In this document: positions 23,995 to 33,700 of the stretch, piece by piece
Numbering within the stretch: the first letter of the stretch is position 1
Layout of the letters: the number at the start of each line of letters is the position of its first letter
From: JACKII01 sp041687435
GTDB lineage: Bacteria; Pseudomonadota; Alphaproteobacteria; Bin95
Length of the DNA stretch: 64,000 bases
NCBI GenBank assembly: GCA_041687435.1
Contig: JAWLBX010000014.1
Span: 26,460-90,459, forward strand
Reading direction: 5' to 3'
Notes under the pieces: generated by a model
Seen by the model: only the letters and a program-made list of their open reading frames with translations
Databases searched by the model: none
What the model was told of the DNA's origin: nothing
Translations under genes and position numbers: made by a program

Positions 23995-25269
23995 ATGGGC
24001 GCGAACCCGATGCCTGCTGCCCTGCCAGACCAGACTGCGCTGATCACAGCGGCATTCCTGTTCACCTATATCGGCATGGCATTGGGCCGGGTGCCGGGCC
24101 TGCGCATGGACCGGACCGGCATCGCCCTGTTGGCGGTGGCGGTACTGCTGGCGTTCGGTGCGACCGATGCGGCGCGTATCGGCGCGGCGCAGGATGTGCC
24201 CACGCTTCTGGTGCTATTTGCGCTGATGATCCTGTCGGCACAGTTCGCCGGCGCCGGCTTCTATGGCCTATGTGCCCGCCGCATCACGAACGCAAAGGCC
24301 GGGCCTCGGGCGCTTTTGGCGATGACGGTTGCGTTGGCCGGCGTGCTTTCCGCGGTGCTGGCCAATGACATCGTCGTGTTTGCCCTGGCACCGCTGCTTT
24401 GCCAGGGTCTGGCAGCACGCGGCCTGGACCCAAGGCCTTTTCTCGTCGGCCTTGCCGGCGGTAGCAATGCGGGTTCGGCCGCAACACTGATCGGCAATCC
24501 CCAGAACATCCTGATTGGTCAGGTAAGTGGTCTGGACTTCTTGACATTCGCTGCGGTCTGCGCACCGCCAGCACTGATGGCCATGCTGGCGGTGCATGTG
24601 ACGGTCTGCGTTGTCTGGCGAAAGGAGCTTGCTGCCGTCCATCCCCCCACCACGCCGCCACCGGCCCCGGGCGTCCACGATCATTTCCAGATCGGCAAAG
24701 GATTGCTGGCGACTGGCGTGCTGATCGCCCTGTTTGCGACGCCGCTGCCGCGTGAGGTCAGCGCCCTGGCCCTCGCGGGCCTTTTGCTCGCCAGCCGGCG
24801 CATGGCCAGCCGGGATATGATCGGCGCGGTCGATTGGCATTTGCTGTTGCTGTTCGCCTGCCTGTTCACCGTCACCGCCGCCTTCGCCGGCACCGGCCTC
24901 GGCCAAACAGGCATGGATTGGCTGGCCAAGGCCGGCCTGTTGCCGGAAACCCTGGCGATCCTGGCCCCGCTCTCACTCGCCCTCAGCAACACAATCGGCA
25001 ACGTGCCGGCCGTGATCCTGCTGCTGACGGTGTGGGCGGACCCGCCAACGAATGCGCTCTACGGCCTCGCGCTGCTATCGACCTTGGCGGGAAATCTGCT
25101 GCTGGTCGGCAGCCTCGCCAACCTGATCGTCGCAGAACGGGCGGAGCATGTGGGTGTCCGGCTCAGTTTTGCCGATTTCGCACGGGCAGGCGTTCCGATG
25201 ACGCTGCTGTCCATGGCCGCCGCCTGTCTCTGGCTCTGGGCAGGTGGCTGGATGGCATGGGCCGGTTGA
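23995..25269 (+). CDS. SLC13/ArsB-like anion transporter
   Basis: 424 residues with about 11 hydrophobic segments. Two inverted halves each carry the ion-transporter family pattern: V-L-A-N-D-I-V-V-F-A-L-A-P near residue 120, N-A-G-S-A-A-T-L-I-G-N-P-Q-N near 161-174, and in the second half L-S-N-T-I-G-N-V-P-A-V and N-L-L-L-V-G-S-L-A-N-L-I-V. The N-P-Q-N and G-S-L-A-N-L loops resemble ArsB/citrate-type (DASS/ArsB superfamily) carriers. The substrate (arsenite, dicarboxylate, sulfate or Na+/H+) cannot be assigned; no ars genes are near. ATG 24010 is an alternative start. Confidence 0.85.
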   Translation: MGANPMPAALPDQTALITAAFLFTYIGMALGRVPGLRMDRTGIALLAVAVLLAFGATDAARIGAAQDVPTLLVLFALMILSAQFAGAGFYGLCARRITNAKAGPRALLAMTVALAGVLSAVLANDIVVFALAPLLCQGLAARGLDPRPFLVGLAGGSNAGSAATLIGNPQNILIGQVSGLDFLTFAAVCAPPALMAMLAVHVTVCVVWRKELAAVHPPTTPPPAPGVHDHFQIGKGLLATGVLIALFATPLPREVSALALAGLLLASRRMASRDMIGAVDWHLLLLFACLFTVTAAFAGTGLGQTGMDWLAKAGLLPETLAILAPLSLALSNTIGNVPAVILLLTVWADPPTNALYGLALLSTLAGNLLLVGSLANLIVAERAEHVGVRLSFADFARAGVPMTLLSMAAACLWLWAGGWMAWAG

Positions 25270-25384
25270 ATGCCGCCTGCCTCAGGAACAGGCAGACAGG
25301 GCAGCGCAAAGTCTGGTATTACCCCACGTGTCGGTGCGCCGCCCGGCACCGCATCCAGGAAAAATAACGGGAGGATCAAACCTC

Positions 25385-26551
25385 ATGTCCCGCACCGTCA
25401 AGGCTGCCCTCGCCGGGCTCGCCACCGGCCTTTTGCTGCACTCCGTCGCTGCCGCCGCCGAGATCAAGGTCGGCCTGCTGTTGCCATATTCCGGCGTCTA
25501 TGCCGCGCTCGGCCAGGAAATCGACGACGGATTCGCGCTCGCGCTCGAGACCCACGGCGAGGCGTCCGGCGCGACCTTCGAACTGGTGCGCGAGGATACG
25601 GAGGTCAAACCGCCGGTCGGTCTCGCCAAGGCCAAGAAGCTGATTCTGCAGGATCAGGTCACCATCATGGCCGGCATCGTCTCCTCCGGCGTGCTGGGCG
25701 CGGTGCGCGATCTGGTGCACGGGGCAGAGGTGCCGCTGATCGTCGCCAACGCCGGCAACGATCAGGCCACGGGCGAGCGGTGCAGCCCCTATATCGTCCG
25801 CCTGTCCTTCTCCAACAGCCAGGTGAACCGGCCGATGGGGCCCTGGATGTACGATCAGGGCGTGCGCAAGGTCTACACCCTGGCGCCGGACTACGCGGCC
25901 GGCCGCCAGATGATCGAGACGTTCGCCGCTGCCTTTACGGAAGCTGGTGGCAAGGTGGTCGGGCAGGACTATACCCCCTTCCAGAAGACCCAGGATTTCG
26001 GTCCCTACCTGACCAAGGCCAAATCCAGCGGCGCCGATGCGGTGTTCGTGTTCTATGCCGGCGGCGAGGCCATTTCATTCGTCAAACAGTACGACAGCTT
26101 CGGTCTGAAGGAGACCATGCCGCTTTATGCTTCCGGCTTCCTGACTTCGCCGCTCTACGTCAACGCACAGGGGCCGGCGGCGGAGGGCGTGATTACCTCG
26201 CTGCACTACATCCCAACCCTGGATACGCCTGTGAACAAGGCGTTTGTAAAAGCCTTCAAAGCCAAGACCGGGCGCGAACCGTCGGAATACGCGGTGCAGG
26301 GCTACGATAGCGCTCGCGCTCTGATCGAGGCGGTGAAATCCGGTGCGACCGACCGCAAATCCATTGCCGCAGCGTTGCCCAAGGTCAAGTTCGAGGGACC
26401 GCGCGGCCAGCTTTCGATTGACCCGACAACCAACAACATCGTCCAGCCGATCTATGTCTACGAGACGGTGCAGGGCGAGAACGGCCTGACTCAGAAGCTG
26501 CTCGCCACCCTGCCGGACGAGCGCGACCCGGTGAACGGCTGCAAGATGTAA
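25385..26551 (+). CDS. ABC transporter periplasmic binding protein, LivJ-type
   Basis: 388 residues: Sec signal peptide (MSRTVKAALAGLATGLLLH then S-V-A-A-A-A-E) and a Peripla_BP_6 type I binding fold beginning I-K-V-G-L-L-L-P-Y-S-G-V-Y-A-A-L-G. GGGAGG lies upstream of the ATG. Branched-chain amino acid binding proteins belong here, but the family also binds amides, urea and aromatic acids, so the ligand is open. First gene of a five-gene importer operon. The 115 bases before it probably hold the promoter. Confidence 0.92.
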   Translation: MSRTVKAALAGLATGLLLHSVAAAAEIKVGLLLPYSGVYAALGQEIDDGFALALETHGEASGATFELVREDTEVKPPVGLAKAKKLILQDQVTIMAGIVSSGVLGAVRDLVHGAEVPLIVANAGNDQATGERCSPYIVRLSFSNSQVNRPMGPWMYDQGVRKVYTLAPDYAAGRQMIETFAAAFTEAGGKVVGQDYTPFQKTQDFGPYLTKAKSSGADAVFVFYAGGEAISFVKQYDSFGLKETMPLYASGFLTSPLYVNAQGPAAEGVITSLHYIPTLDTPVNKAFVKAFKAKTGREPSEYAVQGYDSARALIEAVKSGATDRKSIAAALPKVKFEGPRGQLSIDPTTNNIVQPIYVYETVQGENGLTQKLLATLPDERDPVNGCKM

Positions 26552-26561
26552 CGCAGCCAAT

Positions 26562-26582
26562 GGGGAGGGGCGCACCCTCCCC
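26562..26582 (+). terminator. Intercistronic stem-loop after binding-protein gene
   Basis: Perfect 8-bp stem GGGGAGGG / CCCTCCCC with loop GCGCA, located 10 bases after the binding-protein stop and 30 bases before the permease gene. No T-run. Such hairpins usually protect the upstream mRNA or attenuate read-through, so that more binding protein than membrane components is made. Confidence 0.7.
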
Positions 26583-26612
26583 TGCGGGCGCGCAAGGGAG
26601 TCCTGCCAGGGC

Positions 26613-27479
26613 ATGAGTGATACCGGATTCTGGGCGTTGCAGACGCTGAATGCGCTGCAACTCTCCATGCTACTGTTTCTGCTGTCGATCGGACTGACCG
26701 TGATTTTCGGCCTGATGCACTTCGTCAATCTGGCCCATGGCGCACTCTATGCCCTCGGTGCCTATCTGGCGGCGACCCTCGCCGGACTCGGCGGCTATTG
26801 GCTGGGGTTCCTGCTGGCGCCGGTCGGCGTCGCCGCGGTCGGGGTGCTGCTCTATGCCGGCCTGATCCGGCACTTGCGGCAGGCCGGGCCGATGGCGCAG
26901 GTGCTGGTGACCTTCGGCCTGATCTTCGCCCTCCTGGACCTCACCCGCATCGTCTGGGGCGACCTGCCACTCAGCCTGAACACGCCGGAGGTATTGACGG
27001 GCCGGGTGGCGCTGCTCGGCGTCAAGTATCCCACCTACCGGCTGTTCGTCATCGCCTTGGGCCTTGCGGTACTGGCCGGGCTCGCCCTGGTGCTGAACCG
27101 CACCCAGGTCGGCGCGATGATCCGGGCGGGGGTCGACAACGATGCCATGGCCGCCTGCCTCGGCATCCGGGTGGAGCGACTGTTCTTTCTGGTGTTTTGC
27201 GTCGGCTGCGCGCTGGCCGGGCTTGCCGGCGCGGTGGCCGCGCCGCTGCTCTCCGTCCGGCCGGAGATGGGGCTGGAAATCCTGATCCCGACCCTGATCG
27301 TGATCGTGATCGGCGGCCTCGGCAGCCTGAAGGGCGCGGTCGCCGGCTCGCTGGTGTTCGGTTTCGTGCAGACCTTCGGCGCCGTGCTGGCGCCGCAACT
27401 GGCCTCGGTCCTGATCTACGGCCTACTCGCTGCCGTGCTGGTGCTGCGCCCGGCCGGCCTGTTCCCAGCACGGGGCTAG
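26613..27479 (+). CDS. livH: Branched-chain amino acid-type ABC permease, LivH family
   Basis: 288 residues, about 8 membrane segments. Family motifs: G-L-T-V-I-F-G-L-M-H-F-V-N-L-A-H-G-A-L-Y-A-L-G-A-Y near the N-terminus and the cytoplasmic coupling region with A-C-L-G-I-R-V-E-R, followed by I-V-I-V-I-G-G-L-G-S-L-K-G-A-V-A-G-S near the C-terminus. It forms the membrane channel with the LivM-type protein encoded next. Substrate not determined. Good ATG start, 61 bases after the binding-protein stop. Confidence 0.92.
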   Translation: MSDTGFWALQTLNALQLSMLLFLLSIGLTVIFGLMHFVNLAHGALYALGAYLAATLAGLGGYWLGFLLAPVGVAAVGVLLYAGLIRHLRQAGPMAQVLVTFGLIFALLDLTRIVWGDLPLSLNTPEVLTGRVALLGVKYPTYRLFVIALGLAVLAGLALVLNRTQVGAMIRAGVDNDAMAACLGIRVERLFFLVFCVGCALAGLAGAVAAPLLSVRPEMGLEILIPTLIVIVIGGLGSLKGAVAGSLVFGFVQTFGAVLAPQLASVLIYGLLAAVLVLRPAGLFPARG

Positions 27480-27490
27480 AGACGGCGCGC

Positions 27491-28459
27491 ATGTTCCGCC
27501 ACACGCCGCTCCGCTATGCAACGCTGCTGCTGCTCGCCGCCGCCGGTATTCTTTATGCCTTCACCACCGGCTATTTCGGGTTGGAGATCCTGGCGGAAAT
27601 CGCGATCCTCGCCATGCTGGCGGTCAGCCTGGACTTGGTCGCGGGCTTCGGCGGCATGGTCTCGCTCTGCCATGGCGCGCTGATGGGCGCCGGCGCCTAC
27701 GCTTATGCCCTGCTGAGCACGGAGGCTGGGCTGAGCCCACCGCTCGCCATGGCCGCCGCCATGGCGCTGGCCGGTGCTGCGGCCTGGCTGATCGGCGCGA
27801 TCTGCGCCCGTACGCAAGGCATTTTCTTCATCATGGCCACCCTGGCATTCGGCCAGATGGGCTACGCCTACGTGTTCGAGTCGCCCCTGTTTGGCGGCGA
27901 CGACGGCCTGGCCGGCATCCCGCGCCTGGACCTTTCCGCGCTCGGCATAAACCTGGGCGATTCCCGAACCTTTGCACTGTTCTGCCTGGCCGCGCTGGCG
28001 CTCGCCTATGGCTTTGCGGCGCTGCTGCTCCGCTCCGGCATGGGCCGCAGTCTGGTCGGCATCCTGCACAACGAGCAGCGCATGCGGGCGCTGGGCCTGA
28101 CGGTCTGGCGGACCAAGGCGGACATGTTCGGCCTTTCCGGCATGATCGCGGGTGCGGCCGGCGCGCTCGCAGCCCAGCACAGCATGTTCATCTCGCCGGG
28201 CCTGCTTTCCTGGACGGTTTCGGGCGAGGCGCTGGTGGTGGTGATCCTGGGCGGCCTCGGCACCCTTGTCGGGCCGCTGGTCGGCGCGGCTGCCTTCGTC
28301 AGCCTGAAGCACGAGGTCGCTGCCTACACCAACCACTGGCACCTGATCGTCGGCGCGATCCTGATCGCCGTGGTGATGACCCGCGCCAACGGCCTGTTCG
28401 GCTGGCTGGAGAGCCGCCTTGTACGCCTGCGGCCATCACGGAGCACCGACGATGCTTGA
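27491..28459 (+). CDS. livM: Branched-chain amino acid-type ABC permease, LivM family
   Basis: 322 residues from the ATG at 27491; a longer upstream frame overlaps livH and is arginine/glycine-rich noise. About 9 membrane segments. Motifs: L-D-L-V-A-G-F-G-G-M-V-S-L-C-H-G-A-L-M-G-A-G-A-Y, the coupling helix N-E-Q-R-M-R-A-L-G-L, and V-V-V-I-L-G-G-L-G-T-L-V-G-P. Its 3' end overlaps the livG start by eight bases. Confidence 0.92.
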   Translation: MFRHTPLRYATLLLLAAAGILYAFTTGYFGLEILAEIAILAMLAVSLDLVAGFGGMVSLCHGALMGAGAYAYALLSTEAGLSPPLAMAAAMALAGAAAWLIGAICARTQGIFFIMATLAFGQMGYAYVFESPLFGGDDGLAGIPRLDLSALGINLGDSRTFALFCLAALALAYGFAALLLRSGMGRSLVGILHNEQRMRALGLTVWRTKADMFGLSGMIAGAAGALAAQHSMFISPGLLSWTVSGEALVVVILGGLGTLVGPLVGAAAFVSLKHEVAAYTNHWHLIVGAILIAVVMTRANGLFGWLESRLVRLRPSRSTDDA

Positions 28460-29195
28460 AACCCGCAGCCTCTGCAAAAGCTTCGGCGCGATCCAGGTCA
28501 CGCGCGACGTCTCGCTGAACCTGGAAAGGGGCGAGCGCCGCGTGCTGCTGGGTCCGAACGGCGCCGGTAAGACCACGCTATTCCACCAGTTGACGGGAGA
28601 GGTGAGGCCGGACAGCGGCAGCATCCACCTGGGCGGAGAGGACATCACCCGCCTCCCGGCCGCTGCCCGCGCCCGGCGGGGCCTGGCCCGAAGCTATCAG
28701 CGCAACACCCTGTTCGATGGGCTTACGGTCGCGGAGAATCTGGGCCTCGCCGCCGCCATCGCCCAGGGCTCCGCCCGCAGCCTAGCAAGCGACAGCCTGG
28801 CGCAGCCAGAGGTGCGCGAGACCGTGGCAGAAGTTGCCGCGCAAACGAACCTGACGCCGGTACTCGACCAGACCGTCAGCGCCATTTCCTATGGCGCGCG
28901 CAGACAGGTGGAGGTGGCGCTGGCTCTTGCCACCAGGCCCAGCGTCATCCTGATGGACGAGCCCACATCCGGCGTCAGCCCGGAGATGGCCAACAGCCTG
29001 CACGCCCTCCTCCACAGTCTGCCGCGCGACCTGACGCTGCTCATCATCGAGCACGACATGGACTTGGCCTTCGACATCGCCGACACGGTGACGGTGCTGA
29101 ATCATGGCGAGGTCGTGTTCGACGGCACGCCCGGCGACGCCCGCAACAGCCCGCTGCTGAGGGAGATCTATCTGGGGAGCTGGGGCGATGCTTGA
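28452..29195 (+). CDS. livG: ABC importer ATPase, LivG family
   Basis: 247 residues from ATG 28452. Walker A G-P-N-G-A-G-K-T-T near 35-43 and LivG-type R-G-L-A-R-S-Y-Q-R-N-T-L-F in the Q-loop region. The signature region reads I-S-Y-G-A-R-R-Q-V-E, replacing LSGGQ-like residues as is usual in LivG. Walker B is V-I-L-M-D-E-P, with H-switch I-I-E-H-D-M-D. One of the two nucleotide-binding subunits; overlaps livF by eight bases. Confidence 0.92.
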   Translation: MLETRSLCKSFGAIQVTRDVSLNLERGERRVLLGPNGAGKTTLFHQLTGEVRPDSGSIHLGGEDITRLPAAARARRGLARSYQRNTLFDGLTVAENLGLAAAIAQGSARSLASDSLAQPEVRETVAEVAAQTNLTPVLDQTVSAISYGARRQVEVALALATRPSVILMDEPTSGVSPEMANSLHALLHSLPRDLTLLIIEHDMDLAFDIADTVTVLNHGEVVFDGTPGDARNSPLLREIYLGSWGDA

Positions 29196-29892
29196 ACTTC
29201 GCGCCGTGGACAGCGGCTATGGCGAAACCCAGGTGCTCTACGGCATGGATTTCCGGGCCGGAGCGGGCCGGGTGCTCGCCCTGCTCGGCCGGAACGGTGC
29301 GGGCAAGAGCACGACGCTCAAGACCGTCATGGGCCTGCTGCCGGTGCAAGGCGGCGAGGTGCGCCTTGACGGCCAGCCCCTCGCCGGCCTCCGCCCCGAC
29401 CAGATCGCCCGGCGCGGCATCGCCTATGTGCCGGAAACCCGCGACATCTTCCCCTCGCTCAGCGTGCGCGAGAACCTGCAAATCGCCGGGCGCGTTTCGA
29501 TCTCTACGGACCCCACAGCCTGGACGATGGAGCGTGTCCTCGACCTGTTCCCGGCGCTGGCCGGGCGCCTGGACAACGGCGGCACCCAGCTTTCCGGCGG
29601 CGAACAGCAGATGCTGGCGATTGCCCGCGCGCTGCTGATGAATCCCCGGCTGTTGCTGCTGGACGAGCCGACCGAGGGCCTCGCCCCGATCATCGTGCGC
29701 ACCATCCACGACAAGCTGGCAGGGTTGAAAGCCACCGGCCTGACCATCGTTCTGGTGGAACAGAATTTCGGCTTCGCCACCAGCCTTGCCGACGATGTGG
29801 CCATTGTCGGGCGCGGCCGGATCGTCTGGCAGGGCTCTCCCGTAGCGATCCGGGCGGATACGGAGGCCCAGCATCTTTGGCTGGGCGTTTAG
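29188..29892 (+). CDS. livF: ABC importer ATPase, LivF family
   Basis: 234 residues, Walker A G-R-N-G-A-G-K-S-T, Y-V-P-E-T-R-D-I-F after the Q-loop (a LivF trait), signature L-S-G-G-E-Q-Q-M-L, Walker B L-L-L-L-D-E-P-T-E-G-L-A-P and V-E-Q-N-F-G-F-A switch. Pairs with LivG. Last gene of the importer operon; a nitroreductase gene follows after 105 bases. Confidence 0.93.
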   Translation: MLELRAVDSGYGETQVLYGMDFRAGAGRVLALLGRNGAGKSTTLKTVMGLLPVQGGEVRLDGQPLAGLRPDQIARRGIAYVPETRDIFPSLSVRENLQIAGRVSISTDPTAWTMERVLDLFPALAGRLDNGGTQLSGGEQQMLAIARALLMNPRLLLLDEPTEGLAPIIVRTIHDKLAGLKATGLTIVLVEQNFGFATSLADDVAIVGRGRIVWQGSPVAIRADTEAQHLWLGV

Positions 29893-29997
29893 CAACCGAT
29901 CGCGCCCTCTCCGGCAGAAACGCCTTTTCCCCCGGTCCGGTTCTGGCCCATGCTTGGCGCCAGCAAAGAACCGACATAAACGCAAAGGACTCGCCCC

Positions 29998-30675
29998 ATG
30001 AGTGTTTACGATCTCTCGGTCACGGATGCCCTGCTCTCGACCACCCGCGCGGTGCGCAAGCGGTTGGACCTGGAAAAGCCGGTGCCGGAGACGGTGATCC
30101 GCGAGTGCCTGGAACTGACCCTGCAGGCGCCCACCGGCAGCAACCGCCAGGGCTGGCGCTGGGTGGTGGTGACGGATGCCGGCAAGCGGCAGGCGCTGGC
30201 GGATATCTACCGCCGCGGCGCCGGCACCTATCTGCGGGATTCCCGCGTCAAGGCGGAGGAGCAGAACCGCGCGCAGGACAGCCGCGTTTACGATTCGGCC
30301 GACTATCTGGCCCAACATTTGCAGGACGTGCCGGTGCATGTGATCCCCTGCATCCGCGTCGATCACCTGCCGGCCGATCCGCCGCGCCGAGTCTGGGCCG
30401 GGCTGATGGGCTCGATCATGCCGGCGGTCTGGAGCTTCCAGCTGGCATTGCGCGCCCGCGGCCTCGGTTCCTGCCTGACCACATTGCATCTTCAGAACGA
30501 GGCGGAGGCGGCGCAGCTGCTCGGCATTCCGGAGGGCATCATGCAGGTCGGCCTGCTGCCAGTCGCCTACACCATCGGCACCGACTTCAAGCCGGCGAAA
30601 CGCCCGCCGCTGGACGAGGTGCTGCACTGGAACCAGTGGGATGCGGACCGTGACGGCCCCGCCACCTGGGAGTGA
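29998..30675 (+). CDS. Nitroreductase-family FMN protein
   Basis: 225 residues. FMN-binding features of the family: T-T-R-A-V-R-K-R near residue 14-21 (usual R-R-S-x-R), A-P-T-G-S-N-R-Q-G-W-R-W near 42-53, a central helix pair, and the C-terminal G-x-x-P-A-K-R-P-P-L segment. Likely an NAD(P)H-dependent reductase of nitro, quinone or enone compounds. The 105-base gap suggests its own promoter; no obvious link to the importer apart from position. Confidence 0.87.
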   Translation: MSVYDLSVTDALLSTTRAVRKRLDLEKPVPETVIRECLELTLQAPTGSNRQGWRWVVVTDAGKRQALADIYRRGAGTYLRDSRVKAEEQNRAQDSRVYDSADYLAQHLQDVPVHVIPCIRVDHLPADPPRRVWAGLMGSIMPAVWSFQLALRARGLGSCLTTLHLQNEAEAAQLLGIPEGIMQVGLLPVAYTIGTDFKPAKRPPLDEVLHWNQWDADRDGPATWE

Positions 30676-30692
30676 CCGCGCCATTCCTCTCT

Positions 30693-30722
30693 GCCCGTCG
30701 AACGGGCGGGGACTGTATCCCC
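30693..30722. terminator. Two adjacent small hairpins between convergent genes
   Basis: GCCCGT-CGA-ACGGGC (30693-30707) is followed directly by GGGGA-CTGTA-TCCCC (30708-30722). They lie between the nitroreductase stop and the convergent RND gene stop. No T-run, so only a probable termination or 3'-end protection site. Confidence 0.5.
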
Positions 30723-30738
30723 CTCACCCGCCAGCCGG

Positions 30739-33700
30739 TCAACGTTCGGCGGACTCGCGGAACGGCGCGATCCGCCGGATACCGGCATAGAACAACGGCA
30801 CGAACAGCACGCCCAGGATGGTTGCCGACAGCGTGCCGCCCAGAACACCGGAGCCGATGGCCGTCCGGCCTGTCGACCCTGCACCTGAACTCAGGACCAG
30901 TGGCAGCACGCCCAGCGAAAAGGCCATGGATGTCATGATGATCGGTCGGAACCGCTGACGTGCGGCTACCAGGATGGCTTCGAACAACGGTTCCCCCGCT
31001 TCCTGTCGGTCCCGTGCGAACTCGACGATCAGGATCGCATTCTTGCCTGTCAGGCCGACCACGGTCAGCAGGGCAACCTGGAAGAACACGCCGTTTTCGA
31101 ACCCGCCGATCCAGGCGCCGACCAATGCGCCCAGAATACCGATAGGCATGGCCAGCATGACGGCAAAGGGAATCGCCCAGCTCTCATAGAGCGCGGCAAG
31201 GCAGAGAAAGACCGCCAGCAGCGACAAGGCGTAAAGCAAGGGGGCCTGGGCTCCGGACTCGCGTTCCTCCAGCGACAGACCGGTCCAGGCGAGCCCAAAG
31301 CCTTGCGGCAGTTGCGCTGCCAGCCGCTCCAGTTCCGCCATCGACTCGCCAGTCGCCACCTCCGGCGCCGGCGTACCCTGGATCTGCATGGCCGGAATGC
31401 CGTTGTAGCGGGTCAGCCCCTGCGGGCCGAACTGCCAATTGCCCTCCGCGAAGTTCGAGAACGGCACCAGTCCGCCATGCCCGTTGCGGATGCGCCACCG
31501 CTCAATATCGGTCGGCAGGGACCGGCTCTCCGGCTCGCCCTGTACATAGACGCGTTTGATCCTGCCCTGGTCCAGGAAGTCGTTGACGTAGGCACCGGCC
31601 CAGGCAACCGAAAGCAAATCGGCAACGTCGCGCGCGTTAATGCCGACAGCGCCGGCGGCGCGCCAGTCGATATCCAGATTGTACTGGGCCGAATCCTCCA
31701 GCCCGCTTGGCCGAATGGAACTGATCAGCGGGCTCTGCGAGGCCATCCCGAGCAACTGGTTGCGCGCTTCCAGAAGTTGTTCGTGGGTTTGGCCGGCCCG
31801 GGCTTGCAGGAACAGGTCGAAGCCGCTGACATTGCCCAGTTCCCGCACCGCCGGCGGCACCACCGGAAATACCAGCGCATCGCGGATCTGCCCCAACGCG
31901 CCGTATGCGCGGCCCGCGATTGCGTCGGCAGATTGTCCGGGGCCAGTCCGCTCGTCCCAGTCTTTCAGGCGGACAAAGCCCAGGCCCATGTTCTGCCCGC
32001 TGCCGGCAAAACTGAAGCCCATGACCGTAAAGATCGATTCGACGTTCTCACTTTCGCCGTCAAGGAAGTGGTCTTCGATCTTCTCCAGCACGTCGATCGT
32101 GCGACCGGCCGTGGCACCGCTTGGGCCCTGGACGAAGGTGAACAGGATGCCCTGGTCTTCCTGGGGCAGAAAACCGGTCGGCGTACGCATGAACAGCACA
32201 ACCATGCAACCGGCCATCAGAAGATAGATAATGCCGACACGGAATGGTCGGCGCACGATCCAGCCAACGGATTTCACATATCCGCCCTGCGTCGCGCCGA
32301 ACCCGCTATTAAACCAACCGAAAGGCCCGCGACGCTTGCGATGGACATCGCGCTTGCGCAATAGCGTGGCGCACAAGGCAGGGGTCAGCGTCAGCGCCAC
32401 CACCACCGACAATGCCATCGCCGAAACGATGGTGATGGAAAACTGGCGGTAGATAACGCCGGTGGAACCGCCGAAAAATGCCATCGGCACGAATACCGCC
32501 GAGAGCACAAGCGCGATGCCGATCAGCGCGCCGGTGATCTGCCCCATCGACTTGCGCGTCGCCGCAATCGGCTCCAGCCCTTCTTCCTCCATCAGCCGCT
32601 CGACATTTTCAACAACGACAATGGCATCGTCCACCAAAAGGCCAATCGCCAGCACCATGGCCAGCATGGTCAAGGTGTTGATGCTGAAGCCCGCCGCCGC
32701 CAGCACGCCAAACGTGCCCAGCAGCACAACGGGCACGGCCAGCGTCGGGATGATGGTCGCCCGCAGGTTCTGCAAGAACAGCAGCATCACCAGGAAGACC
32801 AGCCCGATGGCCTCAAACAGGGTCTTGACCACTTCTTCGATCGAGATGCGCACGAACGGCGTCGTGTCGTAGGGAATTGTATAGGAGACGTTTTCGGGGA
32901 AGAACGGCTCGATTTCCGCCAGCCGCTCGCGCACCAAATCCGCGGTTTCCAGGGCATTCGCGCCACTCGCCAGCTGGATCGCCATGCCGGCGGCCGGCTG
33001 CCGCTTGTAACGGGCCTGGGTCTGATAGCTTTCGGCCCCGATCTCTACCCGCGCAACATCCTTCAGCAGCACAAGACCGCCATCGGTCTCGGCACGCAGA
33101 ACAATCTGTTCGAAGTCCTGCGGCGTCTGCAGCAGGGATTGGGCGGTTACGGTTGCGTTCAGTTGCTGGCCTTCCGGCGCGGGCAGCTCGCCGAACGCGC
33201 CGGCCGATATCTGCGCATTCTCCGCACCCACGGCGTTGACAACATCGGACGGCGTCATTTCGAACGCCGCGAGCTTGGAAGGGTCCAGCCAGATTCGCAT
33301 GGCGTACTGCGACCCGAACACCCGCACATCGCCGACACCGGAGATGCGGCTGAACTGATCAACCATGTTCGACGTCATGTAGTCGGCCAGATCAACCTGG
33401 GTCAGCGAGCCGTCATCCGAAATCAGACCGATGACCAGAAGGAAGCCCGCGGACGACTTGCGCACGCTGATTCCCTGGCGCTGCACCGGCTCCGGCAGCA
33501 GCGGCGTCGCTTGCGCCAGTTTGTTCTGAACCTGGACCTGGGCAATGTCCGGATTGGTGCCGGTTTCGAAGGTCAGCGTGAGTTCCGACCGGCCGGCGGA
33601 TGTCGAACTCGACTTGAAATATCGCAGCCCATCCAGCCCGGTCATCTGCTGTTCGATCACCTGGGTGACCGTGTTGGCCACCGTATCGGCGGATGCGCCC

